Positions 51,263-59,911 of a stretch of DNA of 64,000 nt are shown here, piece after piece. Origin of the DNA: Acidovorax sp. NCPPB 3576 (GTDB lineage: Bacteria; Pseudomonadota; Gammaproteobacteria; Burkholderiales; Burkholderiaceae_C); the NCBI RefSeq assembly GCF_028473605.1, contig NZ_CP097267.1:3402501-3466500 (forward strand), given 5' to 3'. The translations under genes were made by a program, and so were the position numbers. A model generated the notes under the pieces. That model was not told the DNA's origin. It was given only the letters and a program-made list of their open reading frames with translations, and did not search any database. How positions within the stretch are numbered: position 1 is the first letter of the stretch; every line of letters starts with the position of its first letter.

Positions 51263-52374
51263 CCCCCTTGACCATCGCGGCCACGGGGGCGTGCACGCCC
51301 ATCGGCACGCGCGCCTGGCAGACCGGCAGCGCCGTGGCCAGCCGCTTTGCGGCCTTCACCCGCCAGCCCATCACGGGCCACATCGATCATCAGGCCACGG
51401 TGTCGCGCGTTGCAGCCATCGAGCCCGAATGCACCGGCATTGATCGGCTGATTCGGCTGGCTGCACCGGCCCTGCACGAGGCGCTGCAAGATCCCACCAC
51501 CGCAACCACCGCAGTGTGGCCGTTGGTCCGGCCCATCCCGGTCTTCATCGCGCTGCCCGAGCCACTGCCCGAACTGCGCGGCGCCATCGATGCCCAGCGG
51601 TTCGCGCTGGAGTTGCCGCGTGCGCTCGACGTGGCCCCCGAATTCCTGCCGTTGATGCTGTACACGGGCGGGGCGGTGGCCGGGGCGGATGCGCTGGCTG
51701 CGGCCTACCGCTTCCTGCACGAACACCCGGCAGTGCCCGAGGTCATCTTCGGCGGCGTGGACAGCCTGATCGACCCGGCCGTCGTGGACTGCCTCTATGA
51801 GCGGCGCTGGCTCAAGGTCAACGGCCACACCGAGGGCTTCATCGCCTCGGAAGGGGCCGCCTTCGTGCGGCTGGCGCGCAAGCCCTGTGCGGCGAACTAC
51901 GTCACCGTGTTTCCGCCGGGCTTCGGGCAGGAAGCCGCGCCGCGCGTGGGCAGCGAAGCCATCCTGAGCGGCGCGGGCCTCATCGACGCTGCCATCCAGG
52001 CCCTGAAGGCCGCGACCCTGCCGGCCGAGGCACTGCATTCGTACTGGAGCGACATGGACGGCAGCCCTTGGCGCGGTAGCGAACTCACCAACCTGAGTGC
52101 GGCCCTCGCCGCGCAACATGGCCATCCTGCGATGCAGGAACCCGCCGCCTTCCTGGGCGAGATGGGCGCCGCCTGGGCGCCGCTGCTTCTGTGCCTGCTG
52201 CATGAAATGCGCCAGGGCTTGCACCACCCGCACAGGCCCGTGGCACTGAGCGGCCACGCCGGCCTGCAAAGCGTGACCGGCCTGTCCACGCGAACGGCCG
52301 CCTGGGTCGCCACCTGGAACCACACCCACAAACCGATGCCGTCTCCATCCACCCGCAACCGCGAAGCTGCCTGA
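51259..52374 (+). CDS. Ketosynthase-fold protein without catalytic cysteine, vgrG cluster
   Basis: This 371-residue protein looks like a 3-oxoacyl-ACP synthase (thiolase fold). It has a TIAATGACTPIG start, a GGAVAGADALAAAYRFL middle and FGGVDSLIDPAVVDCLYERR followed by EGFIASEGAAFVRL, as in FabF-like proteins. At the nucleophile position the sequence reads MLYTGGAV, without cysteine, and the two catalytic histidines are not evident. It is therefore probably a pseudo-enzyme used as a T6SS adaptor. It is coupled to both neighbours (ATGA upstream, 3 bp downstream). Confidence 0.65.
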   Translation: MTPLTIAATGACTPIGTRAWQTGSAVASRFAAFTRQPITGHIDHQATVSRVAAIEPECTGIDRLIRLAAPALHEALQDPTTATTAVWPLVRPIPVFIALPEPLPELRGAIDAQRFALELPRALDVAPEFLPLMLYTGGAVAGADALAAAYRFLHEHPAVPEVIFGGVDSLIDPAVVDCLYERRWLKVNGHTEGFIASEGAAFVRLARKPCAANYVTVFPPGFGQEAAPRVGSEAILSGAGLIDAAIQALKAATLPAEALHSYWSDMDGSPWRGSELTNLSAALAAQHGHPAMQEPAAFLGEMGAAWAPLLLCLLHEMRQGLHHPHRPVALSGHAGLQSVTGLSTRTAAWVATWNHTHKPMPSPSTRNREAA

Positions 52375-52377
52375 CCC

Positions 52378-55300
52378 ATGGCCACGTACGTCAACGACCG
52401 CAGGGCGATCCACGAGGGGCGCAGCCCGGCCATGATTCCGGGGCCGATCAACCCGGTGTTCCCCAAGCCCAACGGACCGCCGGTGCCGATCCTGAACATG
52501 GCGCACGGGCCGGGCCTCAAGAACGGCACGGCCACGCTCAAGATCGACGGCCATCCAGTCTCGGTCGCCGGCAGCCGGTTCGAATCCATTCCCGCCACAC
52601 CCGACCGGCTGGGCGGCATTGCGGGCGTGCGCTCCCAGGTGGTGGGGGGCGCGGCCGAACCCACCAGCTACAGCAGCGACACCAAGTTCGAAGGCCGGGG
52701 CAGCGTCCGCTCATTCGACACCACCAAAAGCAACGCCAAAGTCATTGAGCCTGGCTGGTTCGAATGGGCGGCCATGAAGGCCCTGCCCGGGCCCTACGAT
52801 CAACTGGCCGTCAAGGTCCTCGACAAACTTCCTGGCGCGTTGGGGGACGAGCTCATTGCGGTGGGCGATAGCCTCACCGATCCGTGGGCGTTGGTGAAGC
52901 CTGCTCTCAAGCTGGTGGGCAAAGCGATTCCCGGCCTGAACGTCCTCGTCGGCGGTGCGGCCACCGCAGAGGCCGCCGCGCAAATGGCGGAGCTCGCAGC
53001 GCAGGTCCAGGAAATGCTGACGCCGCCGATGACCGACGAGAAGCTCGATCAGATCGCCCAAGTCATCGCCGATAAAGTGGCAGAAATCGTGGTCGGCTTC
53101 GTCATCGGCAAGATTGCCAAGCGCGCCAAGGCCAAGCCGGACTCGGTCGGGAGCCGCGGGGACAACCAGGTCAATCCCAACACACAGGCCAAGATCATTG
53201 ACGGGGTGAACGCTCCTACGCCGGGCATTTCGAAATGCGAGACGGGCAGTTGCAGGCCTGTCCTCTTCGCCACCGGCGTCAAGATTTTGGCGGAAACCGA
53301 CTTTGCCTTGCCCGGCCTGCTGCCACTGGAGTGGCAGCGCTTTTACCGCTCGGCCGACCGGCGCCCCGGCTGGCTGGGCTGGGGGTGGAGCACGCCCTTG
53401 AGTATCGAGCTGGCCCTGGTCCACAGCCATGTGCACTACTACGATGCCCGGGGCCGCAGGGTGCAGTTGCCGCCGCTCTCGCCCGGGCAGAGCCACTTCG
53501 ACGAGCGAGAAAAGATCACGCTGCAGCGCCACGAAGACGGGCGCTACAGCGTCGAGGCCACCGATGGCCTGCGGCACGAGTTCGCCAAGCCCGTGCCCGG
53601 CCAGTGGCGCCTGCCCTTGGCGCGGGTGCGCGACCGCCACGGCAATGCCATCACGCTGCATTACCCCGCCTATGACGAAACCGGCGTGGACGGCATCGCG
53701 CCGCGCCCCACCGGCCTCACCGACAGCGCCGGCCGCGAGTTGCACTTCGGCTGGACCGAGGCTGGCCTGCTGGCCGAGGTGCGCCTCGCGCCCCGCACCC
53801 TGGATGGCGTGCAGCACCAGGGCGGGGTGCTGGTGCGTTATGCCTACGACAGCGCGGGCAACCTGGAAGGCGACCAGCACGCCAACCTCGCCCGCGCCAC
53901 CGATGCGCAGGGCGGCACCACCGCCTACCGCTACGAGAACCACCTCATGGTGGCCTACATCACCAAGAACGGCTTCACCCACCACCAGCAATGGAGCCGG
54001 CTGGATGCGGGTGGGCGCGTGGTGCGCACCTGGACCGACACCCCCGGCCTGCTGGACACCCGTTTCGAATACGACCTGGGGATGCGCACCACCCATGTCA
54101 CCGATGCCCTGGGCCGGCGCACCAGCTACCACTACAACGCGCACAACGAAGTCGTTGCCGTCACGGAAGCCGGACCGGACGGCCAATCTGTACGCACAGA
54201 AACGCAGATGGACCGCGCCGGCAACCCCGAGGCCAGCACCGACGCCCTGGGCCGCAGCACCCGCTGGCAATGGGACGCCCGTGGCAACCTGACCGCCGTC
54301 ACCGACGCGGCCGGCGCCACCACGCGGCTGCGCTACAACGCGCAGAATTTGCCGACCGAGATCACCGACGCCCTGGGCCATGTGTGGCGCAACGACTACG
54401 ACGCGCGCGGCGACCTGCGCGAGCACACCGACGCCCTGGGCCACGCCACCCGCTACCAATACGACCCGCGCGGCCTGCCCGTTGCCATCGAGGACGCCCA
54501 CGGCAAGACCCGGCATCTGCAATGGGATGCGGCCGGCCAACTGGTGGCCTACACCGACTGCTCGGGCCGCACCACCCGCTACCAGTACGACATCCTGGGC
54601 AACCTGGCCGCCAGCATCGATGCCCTGGGCCAGACCACGCGCTACCAGCACGACGCGCTGGGCCAGTTGCGCATCGTCACCGAAGCCGACGGGGCCGAGC
54701 ACCGCTACGACCACGACGCGCAAGGCAACCTGACCGCCTACACCGACCCCAAAGGCGCCATCACCCGCTATGCGTACAACGGTCTGGACCAGCCCGTGGA
54801 GCGCCAGGACCCGCAGGGCCAGAGCCTGCACTACCGCTACGACGCGGTGGGGCGGCTCGTGGCGCTGCAAAACGAGAACGGCGCCTGGTACCAGTTCCAC
54901 TACGACGCGGCTGACAACCTGGTGCAGGAGATCGGCTTCGATGGCCGAATCCAGCGCTACCGGTACAACGCGGCGGGCGAGCTGACCGAGTTGCACGAAC
55001 GCGATGCCGCGCAGCCGCCGGACACGCCGTACGACATGGCGCCCGATGCGCCATTGCCCAAGCGCACGCACTTCCAGCGCGACCGGCTGGGCCGGCTGCT
55101 GGCCAAGGTCCACAGCAATGGAGAGGCGGCCAGCTACGCCTACGACCTGCTGGGCCGCATGGTCGGCTGCGCCAACGGGCAGGCGCAGGTGCGATTCGGC
55201 TACGACCCACTGTCGCAACTGGTCGAGGAAACGCAGGTCCATCTGTCCGAAGGGAGCGGGCCGGACAACGGCGCCTCAGCCGCGGCCACCTTCACCTTAC

Positions 55301-57171
55301 GGCATGCCTACGACGCGCTGGGCAACCGAATCGAGAGCGTGCTGCCCAGCGGCAAGCAAGTGCAATGGCTGTACTACGGCTCCGGGCATCTGCACCAGAT
55401 CCTGGTGGATGGCCACACCGTCAGCGACATCGAGCGAGACGCGCTGCACCAGGAGATATCGCGCACGCAAGGGGCGCTGACCAGCCGCTACGGCCTGGAC
55501 CCGATGGGCCGGCTGGTGGCGCACAAGGTCAGCCGGGAGGCGGCACTGCAACACCAACCCGGCGCTGCCACCGCACAAGCCCTATGGGACAAAGGAACCA
55601 GCAAGGCTCCGGGCCTGTCCGATCTGCTGGCCCGCCTTCCCTCAGGCCAGCGCATCGCGCGGCACTACCAGTACGACCGGGGCGGCAACCTCACGGCCAC
55701 GCAGGACAGCCTGCGGGGGGCCAGCGAATACCGCTACGACGCGCTGGGCCGCATCCTGTCGGCGCACAAAGGCACGCGGAGCACGGCGCAAGGTACGCAG
55801 CAGGGAGAAGACCGCGAGCAATTCACGTTCGATCCGGCCGGCAACCTGCTCAACCCCAACCGGGGCGGCGAGCAAAGCGCAGGCGGCGTGAGCCACGAGC
55901 GGGAAAAAGTGCCCACCAACCGACTCACCGTGTACCAGGACCTGCGGTTCACGTACGACCTGCATGGCAACGTCGTGCAGCGGCTGGTGGGCTGGCACAC
56001 GGTGCAAAACTTCCGCTACAGCGCGGAGCACCAGATCGTGGAGGCCACCGTCACGCGCTACCGGGAGCGGCCGATGCCCAAAGCCGTGCAGGCAGGGCAG
56101 GTGCAGGCCGAACCAGCATCGACCGTGCAGACCACCCGCTACCGCTACGACGCGCTGGGGCGACGCATCGACAAGACCGACGCCTTCGGCAAGACCCGGT
56201 TCGTCTATGACGGCGACCTGCTCGCGGGAGAAATACGGGGCAGCAAAGTCAGCGAATACCTGTACGAGCCGGACAGCTTCGTGCCGCTGGCCAAACTGGA
56301 GTCGGAGGCGAAACGGGCTCCAGCGCAAGAGGTATTAGGGCATATTGCTATCGAAGATATAGCAAACGCGGAGGTCAAGACCAAGGACTTCGCCGTCTAC
56401 TACTACCAGTGCGACCAGATCGGCGCGCCGCAGGAGTTGACGGACGAGGCGGGGCGGATCGTGTGGGCGGCCAGCTACAAGGTGTGGGGGCAGACACAGG
56501 CGCTGGAGTATTTGAAGACCGGCACGGACGATGAGGTGGCGGTGTTCACGGCCAGTGATCGCCCGCTGGCGTTGGCGGTTCAGGGCCAGACGCAAACCCT
56601 TAATCTGGTGGAGCAGCCGCTGAGGTTCCAGGGGCAGTACTTCGATGGGGAAACCGGGCTGCATTACAACCGCTTCCGGTACTACGATCCGGTGACCGGG
56701 CGGTTTGTGCATCAAGACCCGATTGGGTTGGAAGGCGGTGAATTAGTTTACCTATATTCACCCAACCCATTATATTTCTCTGATCCTCTTGGACTTATTA
56801 GAGTCACAGGAAAAACCTCCTCTGGGAAAAATCGAGTTTCTGGTGCTTGGCGTGAAAAACATGGGCCGTCTGTAAATCGAAGGCATCATTTAATACCTCA
56901 AGAAATGTTGAAGAACAAATGCTTCGTTAACAGACTGAAGGCTGCTGGTGTAAAAAATCCAAAAGATTTCATAGACCGCCAAATTGCAGACATTCCCAAT
57001 GCAACGCACTCCGATGCACATAGTAATGGATGGAATAATGACTTTAAATCCTGGTTTTGCCAAAATCCCAACTTTTCCCAGTCAGATCTCCAATCTCAAA
57101 TTAAGAAAATGATGAAAGACTACAATATCCCTAAAAGCTCTAGAAGCGCAGGAGGAAGATATGGTGGATAA
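52378..57171 (+). CDS. PAAR-Rhs type VI effector with HNH-like nuclease tip
   Basis: This 1597-residue effector has a DUF4150/PAAR-like N-terminus (residues about 10-110; PGPINPVFPKPNGPPVPILN) that caps VgrG, then a DUF6531-type region (FALPGLLPLEWQRFYRSADR). Many YD repeats form the Rhs cocoon (about 370-1400), and the conserved end is YDPVTGRFVHQDPIGLEGG ... DPLGL at 1469-1473. The last 124 residues are the toxin. RRHHLIPQEML and NATHSDAHSNGWNNDF form a His-rich nuclease pattern like DUF2380/AHH HNH enzymes. Base composition drops sharply from about 56740, so the tip was swapped in. Its end overlaps the immunity gene. Confidence 0.92.
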   Translation: MATYVNDRRAIHEGRSPAMIPGPINPVFPKPNGPPVPILNMAHGPGLKNGTATLKIDGHPVSVAGSRFESIPATPDRLGGIAGVRSQVVGGAAEPTSYSSDTKFEGRGSVRSFDTTKSNAKVIEPGWFEWAAMKALPGPYDQLAVKVLDKLPGALGDELIAVGDSLTDPWALVKPALKLVGKAIPGLNVLVGGAATAEAAAQMAELAAQVQEMLTPPMTDEKLDQIAQVIADKVAEIVVGFVIGKIAKRAKAKPDSVGSRGDNQVNPNTQAKIIDGVNAPTPGISKCETGSCRPVLFATGVKILAETDFALPGLLPLEWQRFYRSADRRPGWLGWGWSTPLSIELALVHSHVHYYDARGRRVQLPPLSPGQSHFDEREKITLQRHEDGRYSVEATDGLRHEFAKPVPGQWRLPLARVRDRHGNAITLHYPAYDETGVDGIAPRPTGLTDSAGRELHFGWTEAGLLAEVRLAPRTLDGVQHQGGVLVRYAYDSAGNLEGDQHANLARATDAQGGTTAYRYENHLMVAYITKNGFTHHQQWSRLDAGGRVVRTWTDTPGLLDTRFEYDLGMRTTHVTDALGRRTSYHYNAHNEVVAVTEAGPDGQSVRTETQMDRAGNPEASTDALGRSTRWQWDARGNLTAVTDAAGATTRLRYNAQNLPTEITDALGHVWRNDYDARGDLREHTDALGHATRYQYDPRGLPVAIEDAHGKTRHLQWDAAGQLVAYTDCSGRTTRYQYDILGNLAASIDALGQTTRYQHDALGQLRIVTEADGAEHRYDHDAQGNLTAYTDPKGAITRYAYNGLDQPVERQDPQGQSLHYRYDAVGRLVALQNENGAWYQFHYDAADNLVQEIGFDGRIQRYRYNAAGELTELHERDAAQPPDTPYDMAPDAPLPKRTHFQRDRLGRLLAKVHSNGEAASYAYDLLGRMVGCANGQAQVRFGYDPLSQLVEETQVHLSEGSGPDNGASAAATFTLRHAYDALGNRIESVLPSGKQVQWLYYGSGHLHQILVDGHTVSDIERDALHQEISRTQGALTSRYGLDPMGRLVAHKVSREAALQHQPGAATAQALWDKGTSKAPGLSDLLARLPSGQRIARHYQYDRGGNLTATQDSLRGASEYRYDALGRILSAHKGTRSTAQGTQQGEDREQFTFDPAGNLLNPNRGGEQSAGGVSHEREKVPTNRLTVYQDLRFTYDLHGNVVQRLVGWHTVQNFRYSAEHQIVEATVTRYRERPMPKAVQAGQVQAEPASTVQTTRYRYDALGRRIDKTDAFGKTRFVYDGDLLAGEIRGSKVSEYLYEPDSFVPLAKLESEAKRAPAQEVLGHIAIEDIANAEVKTKDFAVYYYQCDQIGAPQELTDEAGRIVWAASYKVWGQTQALEYLKTGTDDEVAVFTASDRPLALAVQGQTQTLNLVEQPLRFQGQYFDGETGLHYNRFRYYDPVTGRFVHQDPIGLEGGELVYLYSPNPLYFSDPLGLIRVTGKTSSGKNRVSGAWREKHGPSVNRRHHLIPQEMLKNKCFVNRLKAAGVKNPKDFIDRQIADIPNATHSDAHSNGWNNDFKSWFCQNPNFSQSDLQSQIKKMMKDYNIPKSSRSAGGRYGG

Positions 57172-57739
57172 AAATCATCTGGAGTATTTTAAAAAACTAA
57201 TGGAGGGACATAGCGGGATATCATTTTCCGCTTACCTCAGAAAACATGAAGATTCTCTTCGCGAGCAATTGCCAAGGGCCCAATTTCTCCGTTTGAAATT
57301 TAATTCTGTCGATGAAATTCAGAAGATTTTGAACGCTGCTGAAATAAGTTATCAACCTAGCCAATCCGCGATTAATACTGAAAAATACCTAATGAATTTC
57401 CATCCTGATGTTCTGGATGAAAATGGAAAGATAAAAAAGTCTCATAAAGACGAAATGTTTGATGGAGCTATTAGGCTTTTTGATGAGGATAAATTAGCTG
57501 CGGAACGAGCCCTTCACAAGTTCATCGGATATCCAAAAAATATAAACACAAAAAAATCAATTTCTCGAATGGAAGATGTAGAGGGCTTGGCAGAGGTGGA
57601 GTTTGAATATGGATCAAAAGAGTTAGGTTTATTTTTGTTGAAAACTCTAGCATCTATTGAGCGGCAATTCTCGGATGCTGACGAAATTGTTATCAGAGCA
57701 AAACAAAGTCTGCTCGCTTATACAGGAAATAGCAAATAG
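57161..57739 (+). CDS. Probable immunity protein for the Rhs toxin
   Basis: This 192-residue soluble protein has no recognised family. It overlaps the Rhs gene by 11 bp and shares the low GC content of the toxin tip, exactly as expected for the cognate immunity gene that travels with a swapped tip. It is rich in Lys, Glu and Asp. It should bind and block the nuclease domain in the producing cell. Assignment is by context. Confidence 0.8.
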   Translation: MVDKNHLEYFKKLMEGHSGISFSAYLRKHEDSLREQLPRAQFLRLKFNSVDEIQKILNAAEISYQPSQSAINTEKYLMNFHPDVLDENGKIKKSHKDEMFDGAIRLFDEDKLAAERALHKFIGYPKNINTKKSISRMEDVEGLAEVEFEYGSKELGLFLLKTLASIERQFSDADEIVIRAKQSLLAYTGNSK

Positions 57740-57900
57740 AGGGCCCCTCATAAAACCACCTAAAGCTGTCAATTGAGAATTAGACAGGAATCAGGCAAAA
57801 ATAACAAATTGCAACAATTCTTCGGAATCTTTGACACTCTCCAAAAACTCACCCCCTTAAAATTTCATTGGGATTTTCTCAATAAAATTAGGGAGGTGAT

Positions 57901-58899
57901 ATGGAGAGAATGAATCAAAGGCCCCATGCCATTTCGCGCCGCGTTGCGCTGGCGCTTTGTCTTGCAAATACCGGATTACCCTTCGCAGCCACCGCGAAGG
58001 AAGAATTTCCAAACAAGCCGGTTCGTTTGATTTCCCCGTTTCCGGCCGGTGGCTCCACCGATATTCTGGCGCGCCTGCTTTCCAAGCACATGTTTCCCGC
58101 CAGCGGGCAGGCCCTGGTCGTCGAGAATGTGCCCGGCGCTGGCGGTAATGTGGGAGCAGCCCTGGTCGCCCGATCACCCGCCGATGGCTACACCCTCGAA
58201 ATCGGTGCCATGTCCACGCATGCGATGAACGGCAGCATCTACAAGAACCTGTCGTTCGATCCCATGAACGATTTCGACACGGTGGCCTTGCTGGCCTATG
58301 CGATCAATGCAGTGGCCATCTCGGCCAGCGTGCCGGTGCGCACCTTCCCGGAACTGCTGGCCTACATCCGCGCCAATCCGGGCAAGGTCAACTATTCGAC
58401 CGGGGGCATTGGCACCCACAACCACCTCACCGTCGCGCTGCTGGCGAAGACCGCCGGTCTGGACATCGTTCATGTGCCTTACAAAGGCGGTGGCCCTGCC
58501 GTGGCGGCATTGGTTCAGGACGAATGCCAGTTGTATGCAGGCGGGGCCTCGCTGCTGCTGCCCCACGCCCAGGCGGGCAAGGTGCGACTCGTAGCCGTGA
58601 CCGAGAAGTCCCGTTCGGAATTGCTGCCGGACCTCCCCAGCGTTTCGGAAACGCTCAAGGGGTTCGAGGTGACCAACTGGTATGGCGCGTTCGCACCGCG
58701 CGGGCTGGAGGCCAGCCGCCGCGCCCTGCTCAACCAGGAGATCAATCGCGTCATCGCGCTGCCAGAAGTGGCCGAGCGGCTCAAGGGACTGGGCATGGTG
58801 CATGCCTCCCTGTCGCCGCTGCAAGTGCGCGACGTGCTGCAGGCCGATCACGACCACTGGTCACGCACGATCCAGTCGCTGCGGATCGCCAGCGAGTGA
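57901..58899 (+). CDS. Bug-family tripartite tricarboxylate-binding protein, orphan
   Basis: This 332-residue periplasmic solute-binding protein has a signal peptide with an arginine start (ISRRVALALCLANTGLPFA) and the family hallmarks PNKPVRLISPFPAGGSTDIL, VVENVPGAGGNVGA and KVNYSTGGIGTHNHL. It binds carboxylates, but no TctA/TctB membrane genes are nearby. Such orphan receptors are very abundant in Burkholderiales, which helps place the host. GGAGGT lies 3 bp before ATG 57901; ATG 57910 is a possible alternative. The 161 bp upstream are AT-rich. Confidence 0.92.
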   Translation: MERMNQRPHAISRRVALALCLANTGLPFAATAKEEFPNKPVRLISPFPAGGSTDILARLLSKHMFPASGQALVVENVPGAGGNVGAALVARSPADGYTLEIGAMSTHAMNGSIYKNLSFDPMNDFDTVALLAYAINAVAISASVPVRTFPELLAYIRANPGKVNYSTGGIGTHNHLTVALLAKTAGLDIVHVPYKGGGPAVAALVQDECQLYAGGASLLLPHAQAGKVRLVAVTEKSRSELLPDLPSVSETLKGFEVTNWYGAFAPRGLEASRRALLNQEINRVIALPEVAERLKGLGMVHASLSPLQVRDVLQADHDHWSRTIQSLRIASE

Positions 58900-59025
58900 C
58901 GTGCCGCGTTCATGCGGTGGGCATGGGTCACGTCACGATCCTGTCCCGCTCAGCGTTATGAACAGAGCGCCCGTTCCAGGAAACGCATGGGGAGCAGCGC
59001 GTGTAGCTCCTGCAATTTTTTATCC

Positions 59026-59793
59026 ATGACGCAAGCTGCCTACCCAAAGATTTACGCCCTCACGCCACGGTTTTATAAAGGGGTCCTGGTGCGCTGGTCA
59101 GTCATGCTGGTGCGGCAGGGCCAGCGCTATCAACGCGAGTTCGCGGTCACAGATCACGGCGGCGTAGAAGACGCCAGGGCCGCAGCACTTGTGTACCGAG
59201 ACGAATTGCTGCGGACCATCCGCCCGTTGAGCCTGCGGGAGTTCAGCGCCATCGTCCGCAAGAACAACACCTCCGGGGTGCCAGGCGTCTCTCGGAATGT
59301 TGATCCGGGAGGGGTTCGCTGGTCGGCCACGGTGTATCTGGCCAACGGCAAATCACAGCGCCGATCCTTTGCAGTGAAGAAATTCGGCGAGGAGCGCGCC
59401 AGGGAACTGGCAATCGAGGCACGGCACCAGATGCTCCAAACCTTGGAAGGGTGGATGGTTCGCCACCCTGACGGTGAACCCCAAGGCCAGGCACTCCCCG
59501 ACATGGATCGCTCTGCCATTCCTCGTCTTCGCAAGGACCGGGGTGAGCGATCGCCGACACGGCTGTCGCTGGAGCGCCGCGTGTACCGCTATCGGTGGAC
59601 CCGGACGATGCGCCGCGGCGGGTTGTGGACCGGCGAATACTGGGTCGCGGAGTATTCGACGTCCGACGGCAAGGTTCGGCGCAAGTGCTTTTCCGTGGGA
59701 CGCCATGGCGAGGAAGAAGCCAGGCGGCTTGCCCTGGAGCAACGCCGGGAATGGGTGCTGAACCCGCCCCCGCCACAGAACCGGACCCGATAG
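59026..59793 (+). CDS. Protein with AP2-like DNA-binding repeats
   Basis: In this 255-residue basic protein I see three related units. Each has a strand-rich W or Y core followed by FAV/FSV-K-G-EEAR-LA-E-R. They lie at about 18-60, 80-135 (NNTSGVPGVSRNVDPGGVRW; RSFAVKKFGEERARELAIEA) and 190-245 (YWVAEYSTSDGKVRRKCFSV). The middle one matches bacterial AP2/ERF-type domains, found in homing endonucleases and integrases. No nuclease motif is present, so it is more likely a DNA-binding regulator. It is a single gene before the dsb-like gene. The start at 59026 lacks a strong ribosome site. Confidence 0.6.
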   Translation: MTQAAYPKIYALTPRFYKGVLVRWSVMLVRQGQRYQREFAVTDHGGVEDARAAALVYRDELLRTIRPLSLREFSAIVRKNNTSGVPGVSRNVDPGGVRWSATVYLANGKSQRRSFAVKKFGEERARELAIEARHQMLQTLEGWMVRHPDGEPQGQALPDMDRSAIPRLRKDRGERSPTRLSLERRVYRYRWTRTMRRGGLWTGEYWVAEYSTSDGKVRRKCFSVGRHGEEEARRLALEQRREWVLNPPPPQNRTR

Positions 59794-59811
59794 CGCAAGG
59801 CTCGCCAATCG

Positions 59812-59873
59812 GGAGACCAGCCAGTTCGCTTTGTTGGTCCCTGATGGCAGGACCGTGTGTTTGACTGGTCTCC
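59812..59873. repeat. Nested inverted repeat at the right edge of the cargo block
   Basis: GGAGACCAG (59812-59820) pairs with CTGGTCTCC (59865-59873) and encloses GGTCC/GGACC (59836-59840 with 59850-59854). It lies in the 118-bp gap between the AP2-like gene and the dsb-like gene, where the transfer operon resumes. Confidence 0.55.
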
Positions 59874-59911
59874 TGGGCGCGATCTCCGCGCCGGGAAGAT
59901 CGGAACACACC

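Noticed and set aside
52711..55242. Long open frame on the minus strand under the Rhs gene (843 codons)
   Set aside because: It is a shadow of the Rhs repeats; its repeated valine-rich sequence simply mirrors the YD repeats.
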